Positions 54,267 through 64,000 of a DNA stretch of 64,000 bases are shown piece after piece (within the stretch, counting starts at the first letter, position 1; every line of letters starts with the position of its first letter). The notes beneath the pieces are model-generated. The model worked only from the letters and a program-made list of their open reading frames with translations, searched no databases and had not been told where the DNA came from. The DNA comes from Triglochin maritima (lineage: Eukaryota; Streptophyta; Magnoliopsida; Alismatales; Juncaginaceae), in NCBI GenBank assembly GCA_963682175.1, contig OY821791.1, forward strand, positions 32,424,326-32,488,325, read 5' to 3'. A program made the position numbers and the translations under genes.

Positions 54267-56137
54267 TGTAACGCCCGAAATAGCGGAAAATTTAAAACTT
54301 TAAACAGATAAAGAATTAACACAGGTGACGTCACCAAACCACAAGTACAGATATATATAATAGGGAAAACTGTACAATACAAGAGTCAAGGATGATTACA
54401 ACCCAACACAAAAGATATACAACACATGTACAGGGGAAAAATCATCCACCTCGAAGAACCAAAAGAGACAGGATCTGGTCTGGGTGCTCCTGTCCGCAGT
54501 CACCACCTCCTACTGACGTGTACGACCTGACATAAAACATGAATATGCCTGAGTTTCCCGTGGGAAACCCCGTATGCCAAACCCCTAAAATATGAACATA
54601 ATATGCGTAATGAAACATGAAATGAAATGAAATGCAGCAAAACATAACAATCTCCCGTGCACACCAGGCACGCCCGAACACATCGGCCTCGGGTCTCAAG
54701 GGTCCTCTCACCCCAACCCCTCAATCACACATGCACACAAGGCACCCGCTCCTCAGAGCCACAACAACAACGTGCACACACGGCACCGCTCCTCAGAGCC
54801 ACAACAACAACGTGCACACACGACACCGCTCCTCAGAGCCACAACAACAACGTGCACACACGGCACCGCTCCTCAGAGCCACAACCACAACGTGCACACA
54901 CGGCACCCGCTCCTCAGAGCCACAACAACAACGTGCACACACGACACCGCTCCTCAGAGCCACAACCACAACGTGCACACACGGCACCACTCCTCAGAGC
55001 CACAACACGACCCTCCTCTCAGGCCGGCAATGTCTGTACCGTCGCCCCAAAAAGGCCGGAGACCCGTTGCCCTCGAGACGGATCCAACAATACACGGCAC
55101 AAGCATCCATATGCAAAACAGTGCCCAAACGGTCGAACGGAAGAACCCAACGGTCGACCGAACACCACAACTATTCCTCAGAAAAACCGAATTAACGTCC
55201 AACCGGTCGAACGACTCCCAAATCACGGTCGACCGAAATCCAACAGGGAAGAATCCTCTCACGCTCAAAAAGCACCAACGGTCGAACGACCCTCAGATCA
55301 CGGTCGACCGAAAACAACCAGGGAAATCCCCCCAACAAAACCGCACTACACGGTCGACCGAAACCACACTCCCGGTCGACCGGCCAATAAGGTAACTTAA
55401 ACGTCGGTCGAACGAAGTCAATGAGCGGTCGACCGTTTAGATGGTCAACGCCCCCAACCGACCTACAACAGTGCTTTTCGGTCGACCGGCAAAGGGGACC
55501 CGTTCGACCGAAAACACCCAGAGCCTTTTTCCCCTGGTAAAACGTAGCACCGGTCGACCACTCGAAGAGTATCGTTCGACCGGTGCAAGGGTTTTCCGCC
55601 CAAAATACACTACGACCGGTCGACCGCGCCATCCCGCCGGTCGACCGTTGCAGAGCAGAAAAGCTGCTGCAAGGTTCTCGACGAGCCTTCCGGCCTACCG
55701 TCGGCCACTCCAACCCTCGCAAAGGCTAAAAGGAGGTCTACACTAAAGCTTGGCATACCTTAAGGCTTGAAGAAGCCTTTGAAGAACCTCGGCGAGCGCT
55801 TCCTCGCAAAACTCTTCTTCTCCGGCGAAAACCCGAACACGATCGCCTCGACTCCGGCAACCTCCTGATCTCCTCCGAGCTTCGCCGGCCTCGCCTACGC
55901 GTCTTCCTCAGCTGGACGAAAAGGGATCGAGAGAGAGGCACGCGTGAGAGAGAAACGAGTGAGAGAGTGAGAGACAAGTGAGAGAGAGAGAGAAGAGTTT
56001 CCAACCTTATATACTCCTCTTTCAATCTCCACCATCCATCACAACTCCTCCTATCCATCTCAGCCCTCCATCTCCTCCTCCCCTAATCCTCCACCTAAAC
56101 ACAATAAACCCAATTAGCAAAGGATTAGGATGTAACA
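54267..56137 (-). repeat. Gyp-B 3' LTR (1871 bp)
   Basis: It contains the hairpin GAGTTTCCCGTGGGAAAC (about 54551), a seven-copy minisatellite of about 40 bp (CTCCTCAGAGCCACAAC core, 54740-55015), the palindrome array 55128-55650 and a TATA-like GTATATAAGG on the minus strand near 56003-56012. Confidence 0.9.
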
Positions 56138-56170
56138 ATCCACCCTCCTTAAAGAATTTCGTCCTCGAAA

Positions 56171-59100
56171 TTAGGACCAATTCTCACCGAACAATTCCGG
56201 GTACTTCTTCCGGACCTCATCCTCGACCTCCCAAGTGGCTTCACGCTCGCTATGGTGCTGCCACCTGACCTTCACCATCGGAATGGTTCTCCTCCTGAGC
56301 TGGTGCTCCATCCGGTCTACAATCTCCACGGGCCTCTCCTCGAGAGATAAGTCCTGACCAATCTCCGGAACACAGACCTCAATCACATGCGACGGATCGG
56401 CAACGTATTTCCTCAACATAGAAACATGGAAAACGTTGTGAATACCCGAAAGCTGCGGCGGCAAAGCAATACGGTAGGCAACCTCTCCGACACGATCAAG
56501 AATCTCAAACGGTCCGACGTACCTCGGACTGAGCTTCCCTTTCTTCCCGAATCTCATCACTCCACGAGCTGGTGAAATCCTCAAGAAAACGTGATCGCCC
56601 ACCTCAAATCTCAACTCTCGTCTACGCCTATCTGCGTAACTCTTCTGTCTGCTCTGAGCCGTCGCCAACCTCTGTCTGATCACGCAAACCTTCTCAGCAT
56701 ACATCTGAGAAATCTCTGGTCCAACCAACTGTCTCTCGCCTACATCACTCCAGCATACCGGCGATCTGCAAGGCCGACCGTACAGAGCCTCGTACGGTGC
56801 CATCCCAATGCTCGAATGGTAGCTATTGTTGTAGGCGAACTCGATCAACGGCAGGTGTTCATCCCAAAATCCTGCCCAATCCAGAGTACACGCTCTCAGC
56901 ATATCCTCTAGCGTCTGGATAGTCCTCTCTGACTGCCCGTCCGTCTGTGGATGAAAAGTTGTGCTGAACTTCAACTGAGTCCCCAAAGCCTTCTGCAGAC
57001 TGCCCCAAAATCTGGAGGTAAACCTCGGATCTTGATCAGAGATAATACTCACAGGTACACCATGTAACCGGACTATCTCCTCGATGTACAGCTTCGCCAA
57101 ACCCTCCAACGGTAAGGTGGTCCTGATCGCCAGAAAATGTGCCGACTTGGTCAGTCGATCAACTATGACCCAAATCGCGTCGTGAGATCTCCTCGTCTTC
57201 GGCAACCCAGTGACGAAATCCATAGTCACGTGCTCCCACTTCCACTCTGGCAGATCTATACTCTGCAATTGCCCTGCTGGCCGCTGGTGCTCAATCCTCA
57301 CCTGCTGACAAACCAAGCACCTGGACACGAAGTCTGCTACGTCTCGCTTCATCCCTTTCCACCAGAAACTCTGCTGTAAATCCTTATACATCTTGGTACT
57401 CCCCGGGTGAATGGAATATCTGGCTCTATGTTCCTCCTCCATGATAGTATCCCTCAGATCACCTGCTCTCGGTACCCAGATCCGACCTCTGAACCTCAAG
57501 CCTCCATCGACTCCGACACTGAAATCCGATCCGTCCTTAGCAGCTAACTGCATCAGACTGACCAGCTCATCATCTGCTTTCTGAGCCTGAACAACTCCCG
57601 AAACTGTCTGCGGCTCCACTCGAACTCCCGCAATCACTGCCCCCTCAGAGCCCTTCGTAAAAGGTCTCCACTCCGTGAAGGCCTCAAGCAACCTCCACTC
57701 CTGAATGCATAAGCTCGCAGTTGACAACTCCACCTTCCTACTCAAGGCATCTGCGACAGAATTCGCCTTCCCCGGATGATACGAAATGGTGAAGTCATAA
57801 TCCTTTATGAACTCTAGCCATCTGCGCTGCCTCATATTCAACTCTTTCTGCGAGAAGAGATACTTCAGACTCTGGTGATCTGTGAAAACTTCAAACTGCT
57901 CTCCATATAGGTAATGCCTCTAGGTCTTCAGCGCGTGAACCATCGCTGCCAACTCCAGATCATGAGTCGGATAATTCTTCTCATGAACCTTCAACTGCCT
58001 CGAAGCATAAGCAACCACTTTCCCGTGCTGCATCAACACGCAACCCAGACCGATGCCAGAAGCGTCACTGTAAATCACATAGCCTCCGCTACCACTTGGT
58101 AACGTCAAAATCGGTGTTGTAGTCAGTCGCCTCTTCAGCTCCTGGAAACTGTCCTCGCACTTCTGGGACCAAACGAACCTGACACCCTTCTGTGTCAAAG
58201 CCGTCAGTGGGGAAGCAAGTCTGGAAAAGTCCTGAATAAACCGACGATAATAACCTGCTAAGCCCACAAAACTCCTGATCTCAGACACACTGGTCGGAGC
58301 TCTCCACTGAGTCACAGCCTCGACCTTCTCTGGATCCACAGAAATCCCGTCTGCTGACACTACATGTCCCAGAAAGGCCACCCGATCAAGCCAGAAATCA
58401 CACTTTTTGTACTTAGCATAGAGCTGCTGATCTCTCAGAATGCTAAGCACAATCCTCAGGTGCTCCCGATGCTGCTCTCTGTCTGGTGAGTATACCAGTA
58501 TATCATCCACGAAGACAATCAAAACCTGTCGAGATACGACTGAAAGGTCCGATTCATCAGATCCATAAACGTTGCTGGTGCATTCGTCAGTCCAAACGAT
58601 ATCACCAAAAACTCATAATGCCCGTACCTCGTCCTGAACGCTGTCTTCTGGACATCTGCATCCCGAATCCTCAACTGATGGTAACCGGATCGCAGATCGA
58701 TCTTCGAAAAGACCCTCGCTGACTGCAACTGATCGAAAAGATCCTCGATCCTGGGTAAAGGATACCGATTCCTAATGGTAACCTTATTCAACATCCGATA
58801 ATCAATACACATCCTCAGCGAGCCATCCCTCTTCTTCACGAAGAGCACTGGAGCTCCCCAGGGTGAAATACTGGGCCTAATCAAACCTGAATCTAGCAGA
58901 TCCTGCAACTACTTCTTCAGCTCAGCTAACTCCGCAGGCGCCATCCTATACGGAGCCTTCGACTGAGGTGTAGTCTCTGCTACCAGATTGATACCAAACT
59001 CGATCTCTCTGTGAGGCGGTAATCCGGTGATCTCATCTGAAAATACCTCAGGAAAATCCTGAACAACCTCGATATCTTCCAACTTCTTCACCTCCAAATC

Positions 59101-60606
59101 TGGTACCACAAGCGTCGCTAAGAACGCTCTACAACCCTGGTGAATCATCTTCTGAGCCTTCACTGCCGAAACCAAAATCCGACCATCTCCACTCTTAGCC
59201 CCTCTGATCAACAAATCAGGAAGACCTTTCCTCGAGATCAGAATCTTCTTCTCTCGGCACAAGACCCGAACATCGTACTGGGACAGCCAATCCATCCCAA
59301 GTATGACATCGAAGTCTACCATCGGTAATAAGACCAGGTCTGCCGGGAACTCCTTGTCTCCCGAAGCAACTGTGGCGCCGGGGAGGAAGCTCCCCACAAT
59401 GCCCACCAAACCCAAGGGTGTGCTGACTTCCAACGTGGCAGTCAACATCGCAGGGGTACGACCTAACACGCTCGCAAACTGCTCAGAGATGAACGAGTGT
59501 GTGGCCCCGCAGTCGAAAAGCACTCTAGCAATCAAACCATCAACATAAAGCGTACCTTCCACCACAGCGCTGGCCTCTCTAGCCTCCTCCGCCTGAATGG
59601 TTAAGACACGTCCCACACTCTTCCCCTGCTGGGAGGGTGCAACTGGTCGGCTCGGTCCAGCTCCGCTAGCTGAGGAGGAACCCGGTCGTCCACTAGGTCC
59701 ACCTGACCTACTCGGGCAGGAACGAATGAAGTGACATATCTGGCTACAACCATGGCACGCACCAGATCTAGCCCCACACCCGCGCCAGGGGTGAACTCTA
59801 CCGCACTGCCTGCACTGCCCTGAAAACTGAGATCCACCACTATCAATCCGGGGCCTCTTGCCCAGATTTCCCGAAATCTGATCTCCAGGTCGCACACTGG
59901 CCTTCGTCTGCGCCTTCCTAGCCTCTACCGTCTCCTGGTAGTCCTGCTCCATAATCGTCGCAAACTTCACTGCATCAGCTAAAGTCTGCAGCATACTCGT
60001 GGTCATACGTGACCTGAACTGCGGCCTCAACCCTCGGATAAACTTCCGAGCTCTCTGCTCCGGTGTCACATAAGTATCCGGGCAGTAACGCTCCAGGGCG
60101 TGAAACCTGCTAATATAGGCCGTCAGCGTCATCTCTCGCTGCTCGAGTGCCAGGAACTCCTCCTTCTTCCTATCCCGCGCATGCTGGGGAAAATACTGCT
60201 GGTTGAACTCCACGAGGAATTCCTCCCAGCCCACCTCCTCGCTGTCCTCAAACACAACAGCCGACGTGGACCTCCACCAGTTGGCCGCCTCACAGTCCAA
60301 CACATAGGTGGCCAGATCCACCTGCCTCTCAGAAGGACAACCGATCGCTCTGAAGATCTTCCAGATCTTGAAGACCCAATCCTCAGCTGCCTCCGGCTCA
60401 CCACTGCCATCGAAGGAAGGAGGGTGCTGTCGCATAAACCGATCCAGCACTGCCCCTGCCCCTGCCTGCTCGGCCTGCTCAGACTGGCGCTCAAGAAACT
60501 CGCCCAGCCTACCAAGAGTCCCCTGAAGGGTCCTCCTCTCCTCCTCCTCTCTGTCCTCCCTACCAGTCTCCTCACTGGCGCCCCTATAATGTGAAGGTGG
60601 CCTCAC
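56171..60606 (-). pseudogene. Gyp-B gag-pol polyprotein with three lesions
   Basis: The minus strand encodes gag from 60606 (WVFKIWKIFRAIGCPSERQV; knuckle CHGCSQICHFIRSC), protease (FDCGATHSFIS), reverse transcriptase (FVDDIL), RNase H ([13 protein letters not shown]) and integrase ([34 protein letters not shown]). A chromodomain-like tail ([20 protein letters not shown]) ends GENWS with TAA at 56171-56173. Lesions are a stop near 58906-58911 just upstream of reverse transcriptase, a frameshift near 58522-58528 next to FVDDIL, and TAG at about 57917-57919 replacing a tryptophan in RNase H. The CCHC knuckle also has Cys in place of the usual Gly before His. As in related plant elements, gag and pol share one frame. 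Confidence 0.95.
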
Positions 60607-60739
60607 ACGTCACGGAGCCATCTATGCAAGAGGACAGGAAACGACAATGAATTAATGATTATGAATGAATGTATGATGAATGAAAACTAATGCACGACCT
60701 CTAAGGTGGTTTCATTGGACAAGCACACCGGGACCGAAA

Positions 60740-60751
60740 GCTCTGATACCA
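60740..60751 (-). promoter_or_regulatory. Gyp-B primer-binding site
   Basis: The minus strand reads TGGTATCAGAGC next to the 5' LTR, the same primer type as in Gyp-A and the copia element. Confidence 0.9.
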
Positions 60752-60754
60752 AAT

Positions 60755-62584
60755 TGTAACGCCCCGAAACAGCGAAAAATTTAAAACTTTAAACAGATAA
60801 AGAATTAACACAGGGGACGTCACCAAACCACAAGTACAGATATATATAATAGGGAAACTGTACAATACAAGAGTCAAGGATGATTACAACCCAACACAAA
60901 AGATATACAACACATGTACAGGGGAAAAATCATCCACCTCGAAGAACCAAAAGAGACAGGATCTGGTCTGGGTGCTCCTGTCCGCAGTCACCACCTCCTA
61001 CTGACGTATACGACCTGACATAAAACATGAATATGCCTGAGTTTCCCGTGGGAAACCCCGTATGCCAAACCCCTAAAATATGAACATAATATGCGTAATG
61101 AAACATGAAATGAAATGCAGCAAAACATAACAATCTCCCGTGCACACCAGGCACCGCCGGAACACATCGGCCTCGGGTCTCAAGGGTCCTCTCACCCCAA
61201 CCCCTCAATCACACGTGCACACAAGGCACCCGCTCCTCAGAGCCACAACAACAACATGCACACACGGCACCACTCCTCAGAGCCACAACAACAACGTGCA
61301 CACACGGCACCGCTCCTCAGAGCCACAACAACAACGTGCACACACGGCACCGCTCCTCAGAGCCACAATCACAACGTGCACACACGGCACCCACTCCTCA
61401 GAGCCACAACAAAAACGTGCACACACGGCACCGCTCCTCAGAGCCACAACACGACCCTCCTCTCAGGCCGGCAATGTCTGTACCGTCGCCCCAAAAAGGC
61501 CGGAGACCCGTTGCCCTCGAGACGGATCCAACAACACACGACACAAGCATCCATATGCAAAACAGTGCCCAAACGGTCGAACGGAAGAACCCAACGGTCG
61601 ACCGAACACCATAACTATTCCTCAGAAAAACCGAATTAACGTCCAACCGGTCGAACGACTCCCAAATCACGGTCGACCGAAATCCAACAGGGAAGAATCC
61701 TCTCACGCTCAAAAAGCACCAACGGTCGAACGACCCTCAGATCACGGTCGACCGAAAACAACCAGGGAAATCCCCCCAACAAAACCGCACTACACGGTCG
61801 ACCGAAACCACACTCCCGGTCGACCAGCCAATAAGGTAACTTAAACGTCGGTCGAACGAAGTCAATGAGTGGTCGACCGTTTAGATGGTCAACGCCCCCA
61901 ACCGACCTACAACAGTGCTTTTCGGTCGACCGGCAAAGGGGACCCGTTCGACCGAAAACACCCAGAGCCTTTTTCCCCTGGTAAAACGTAGCACCGGTCG
62001 ACCACTCGAAGAGTATCGATCGACCGGTGCAAGGGTTTTCCGCCCAAAATACACTACGACCGGTCGACCGCGCCATCCCGCCGGTCGACCGTTGCAGAGC
62101 AGAAAAGCTGCTGCAAGGTTCTCGACGAGCCTTCCGGCCTACCGTCAGCCACTCCAACCCTCGCAAAGGCTAAAAGGAGGTCTACACTAAAGCTTGGCAT
62201 ACCTTAAGGCTTGAAGAAGCCTTTGAAGAACCTCGGCGAGCGCTTCCTCGCAAAACTCTTCTTCTCCGGCGAAAACCCGAACATGATCGCCTCGACTCCG
62301 GCAACCTCCTGATCTCCTCCGAGCTTCGCCGACCTCGCCTCCGCGTCTTCCTCAGCTGGACGAAAAGGGATCGAGAGAGAGGCACGCGTGAGAGAGAAAC
62401 GAGTGAGAGAGTGAGAGACAAGTGAGAGAGAGAGAGAAGAGTTTCCAACCTTATATACTCCTCCTCTTTCAATCTCCACCATCCATCACAACTCCTCCTA
62501 TCCATCTCAGCCCTCCATCTCCTCCTCCCCTAATCCTCCACCTAAACACAATAAACCCAATTAGGAAAGGATTAGGATGTAACA
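60755..62584 (-). repeat. Gyp-B 5' LTR (1830 bp)
   Basis: It matches the left LTR closely. It has six minisatellite units (61215-61460) against seven on the left, and is 41 bp shorter, equal to one unit. Confidence 0.9.
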
Positions 62585-62651
62585 TAAGCAACATTCAAAT
62601 GGCTAAATATATACTTTTATTGCTATTGGCGCGCTGTCAAGAAGTCGAGAT

Positions 62652-63181
62652 TGTAAAACCCCCAAGTTTAGTCCCACATTGCTTAACATGAGAATGTTGG
62701 GGTGGGATATAAAGACATGAGCCCACTACCATAACACTTACCAACTTAAGTTTTGTGGCAATAGGTGGGTGTTGTGGGCCAGTTGGCACATGAGTGACGG
62801 ACCGGGACCCGAGCTCGATGCGGGTTCGGGGACGGGACGTTACAGATGGTATCAGAGCCTGAACCAGCCGGAATTGTGGGACTAAGTGCTACACCTAAAG
62901 GGTGGGAGCCACCTCTAGAATCCCACAACGCCTGGTGACTGAGTGGCTTGACCCTGACGAGGACGTCAGGTGTTCAAGTGGGGTAGGTTGTAAAACCCCC
63001 AAGTTTAGTCCCACATTGCTTAACATGAGAATGTTGGGGTGGGATATAAAGACATGAGCCCACTACCATAACACTTACCAACTTAAGTTTTGTGGCAATA
63101 GGTGGGTGTTGTGGGCCAGTTGGCACATGAGTGACGGACCGGGACCCGAGCTCGATGCGGGTTCGGGGACGGGACGTTACA
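62652..63181 (+). mobile_element. TRIM (terminal-repeat retrotransposon in miniature), TSD GAGAT
   Basis: Two 193-bp LTRs (62652-62844 and 62989-63181) start TGTAAAACCCCC and end GGGACGTTACA; by eye they are identical. GAGAT flanks the element at 62647-62651 and 63182-63186. A primer-binding site TGGTATCAGAGC (62847-62858) and a purine tract AAGTGGGGTAGG before the second LTR are present. The 144-bp interior has no coding capacity, so it must depend on proteins from other elements. It lies about 60 bp beyond the stop codon of the receptor-like protein gene. Confidence 0.95.
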
Positions 63182-63241
63182 GAGATTGTCTCTCGAACAT
63201 AATTTTTTATGAGCACAACAAGCATGCAAATATGCGCTTCC

Positions 63242-64000
63242 TTAGCCTCTAGCGAAATTGAGTAATCTTCTCGCTCGAGGCTTCACTATCAAAGCAAACG
63301 CTACATATGTTGTATCAGCCATGTTGTCAACAAATCTAAAATAAGCATATCTCCACCTTGCCTTGAACAAAATCGTGCCACAAACCGACCAGAATCCGAT
63401 TATGAACCCCAAAACCACCGACACATAAATCGATAGCTTCATGTGTCTGTACGTGTTTTCAGTGGAAAGTCGATCATCGCTCCCACCAATATTGCCATCT
63501 TTGTGTTTGCAACTCCCCAGTGGAAACCCACGGAGACCAAGATTTCCCATGAACGACTTGTTTGAAAAGGTTTGGAATTGACCACCAACTGGAATCTTGC
63601 CAACGAAATTGTTGTACGAAAAGTTCAAAGCAGACAACCAAGTCATCATCGACATGCTCTGAGGAATTTCACCTGACAAGTTGTTCATAGAAAGATCCAA
63701 AGTCTGCATCTCTCGTAATCTACTAATGTTATCCGGTATAGGACCACTTAGATGGTTACCAGATAAATTCAAGTTCACTAACCCCAACAAGTCACTTACA
63801 TCGTTGGGGATCTCCCCAAACAAGTTGTTGTATGATAGATCTATGCTTGTGACAAGAACAATATTATCATCGTAGTAGGCCAATCCTACCCCCCGGGTGA
63901 ACACCACAACTGATTCAGAATACGATCCTAACGAATTGTGGGGATATGACTCATTCTTCCAATGTGTGACCTTCATGGCACTCAAATTTCCAAAGTGTTG
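63242..64000 (-). CDS. LRR receptor-like protein (RLP), C-terminal part, runs off the window
   Basis: The minus-strand frame is open to the window edge and ends at 63242. It encodes the last plant-type LRRs (TSIDLSYNNLFGEIPND, VNLNLSGNHLSGPIPDNI, QTLDLSMNNLSGEIPQSM, SALNFSYNNFVGKIP) and a capping region (GGQFQTFSNKSFMGN, GLRGFPLGSC). A short acidic stretch, a membrane segment (LSIYVSVVLGFIIGFWSVCG) and a cytoplasmic tail of about 40 residues follow, with no kinase. This is the architecture of EIX/Cf-type RLPs, cell-surface immune receptors that signal through SOBIR1-type kinases. No lesion is seen in the visible part. The true start lies beyond 64000. Confidence 0.9.
   Translation of the reverse strand, partial: QHFGNLSAMKVTHWKNESYPHNSLGSYSESVVVFTRGVGLAYYDDNIVLVTSIDLSYNNLFGEIPNDVSDLLGLVNLNLSGNHLSGPIPDNISRLREMQTLDLSMNNLSGEIPQSMSMMTWLSALNFSYNNFVGKIPVGGQFQTFSNKSFMGNLGLRGFPLGSCKHKDGNIGGSDDRLSTENTYRHMKLSIYVSVVLGFIIGFWSVCGTILFKARWRYAYFRFVDNMADTTYVAFALIVKPRARRLLNFARG

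Larger units (their letters stand above)
54267..62584 (-). mobile_element. Gyp-B: full-length Ty3/gypsy retrotransposon, TSD TAAGC
   Basis: Left LTR 54267-56137 and right LTR 60755-62584 bound a complete minus-strand internal region with primer-binding site and polypurine tract. TAAGC lies at 54262-54266 and 62585-62589. It is the same family as Gyp-A and Gyp-C. Its LTRs are visibly more alike than those of Gyp-A, so it is the younger insertion. Three lesions in pol make it non-autonomous. Confidence 0.95.

Noticed and set aside
54730..55015. Regular repeats of about 40 bp that look like a CRISPR array
   Set aside because: Unit and spacer are both repeated and the array lies inside a plant LTR with TG...CA ends and target duplications. 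It is a minisatellite.
62652..63181. Cassandra-type TRIM with a 5S rRNA promoter
   Set aside because: The LTR lacks recognisable 5S rRNA internal control sequences; only the general TRIM structure is supported.
1..64000. tRNA, rRNA and small nucleolar RNA genes
   Set aside because: None could be recognised by eye on either strand; primer-binding sites account for the tRNA-complementary words. A covariance-model scan would be decisive.

Overview
This is a plant nuclear genome window, most likely from a dicot, although the species cannot be named from the sequence. The evidence is spliced genes with GT-AG introns, an LRR receptor-like protein, NLR, PPR and DUF247 relatives, and dense nested LTR retrotransposons primed by initiator-Met tRNA (TGGTATCAGAGC). 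Transposable elements and their debris fill well over two thirds of the window.

Layout. 1-9,500: low-gene DNA holding a solo LTR, a decayed CC-NLR pseudogene, a last-exon fragment of succinate dehydrogenase subunit B, an LTR relic, a PPR pseudogene, another LTR relic and a small DNA transposon. Two blocks here are duplicated within the window. 9,513-12,815 (minus): eleven well-formed exons of a nucleolar MIF4G/MA3 protein (NOM1-like) whose N-terminal exon(s) are missing. 13,055-36,451: a nest of a CACTA-type DNA transposon with decayed TNP2-like transposase, holding a long-TIR Mutator-like element and a Ty3/gypsy element (Gyp-A, 18,331-34,870), which itself holds a Ty1/copia element (23,352-31,698).

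36,926-40,082: a DUF247 gene with one intron, one frameshift and a 1.9-kb gypsy solo LTR inserted 17 codons before its stop. 40,929-41,313: a short MITE. 41,501-49,917: a truncated copia LTR joined to a second copia LTR, which is split by a 5.4-kb Mutator-like element carrying transposase remnants and an antisense plant-mobile-domain gene. 50,211-51,445: the 3' end of an unidentified gene, cut by a truncated gypsy element (Gyp-C, to 53,946). 54,267-62,584: a full-length gypsy element with 5-bp target-site duplications (Gyp-B). 62,652-63,181: a TRIM with two LTRs that read as identical. 63,242-64,000: the 3' end of an LRR receptor-like protein gene.

Most element boundaries were fixed by reading terminal dinucleotides and target-site duplications directly. 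The strongest unexplained signals are three. Arrays of the palindrome GGTCGACC and its variants occur in LTRs of both gypsy and copia elements. A short LTR hairpin is conserved with compensatory changes across the gypsy LTRs. A long inverted repeat lies between the convergent genes of the Mutator-like element and reuses the element's terminal motif.

No autonomous element looks intact: every pol gene seen carries stops or frameshifts. The NOM1-like gene and the receptor-like protein are the only loci that could still be functional, and both are incomplete within the window.
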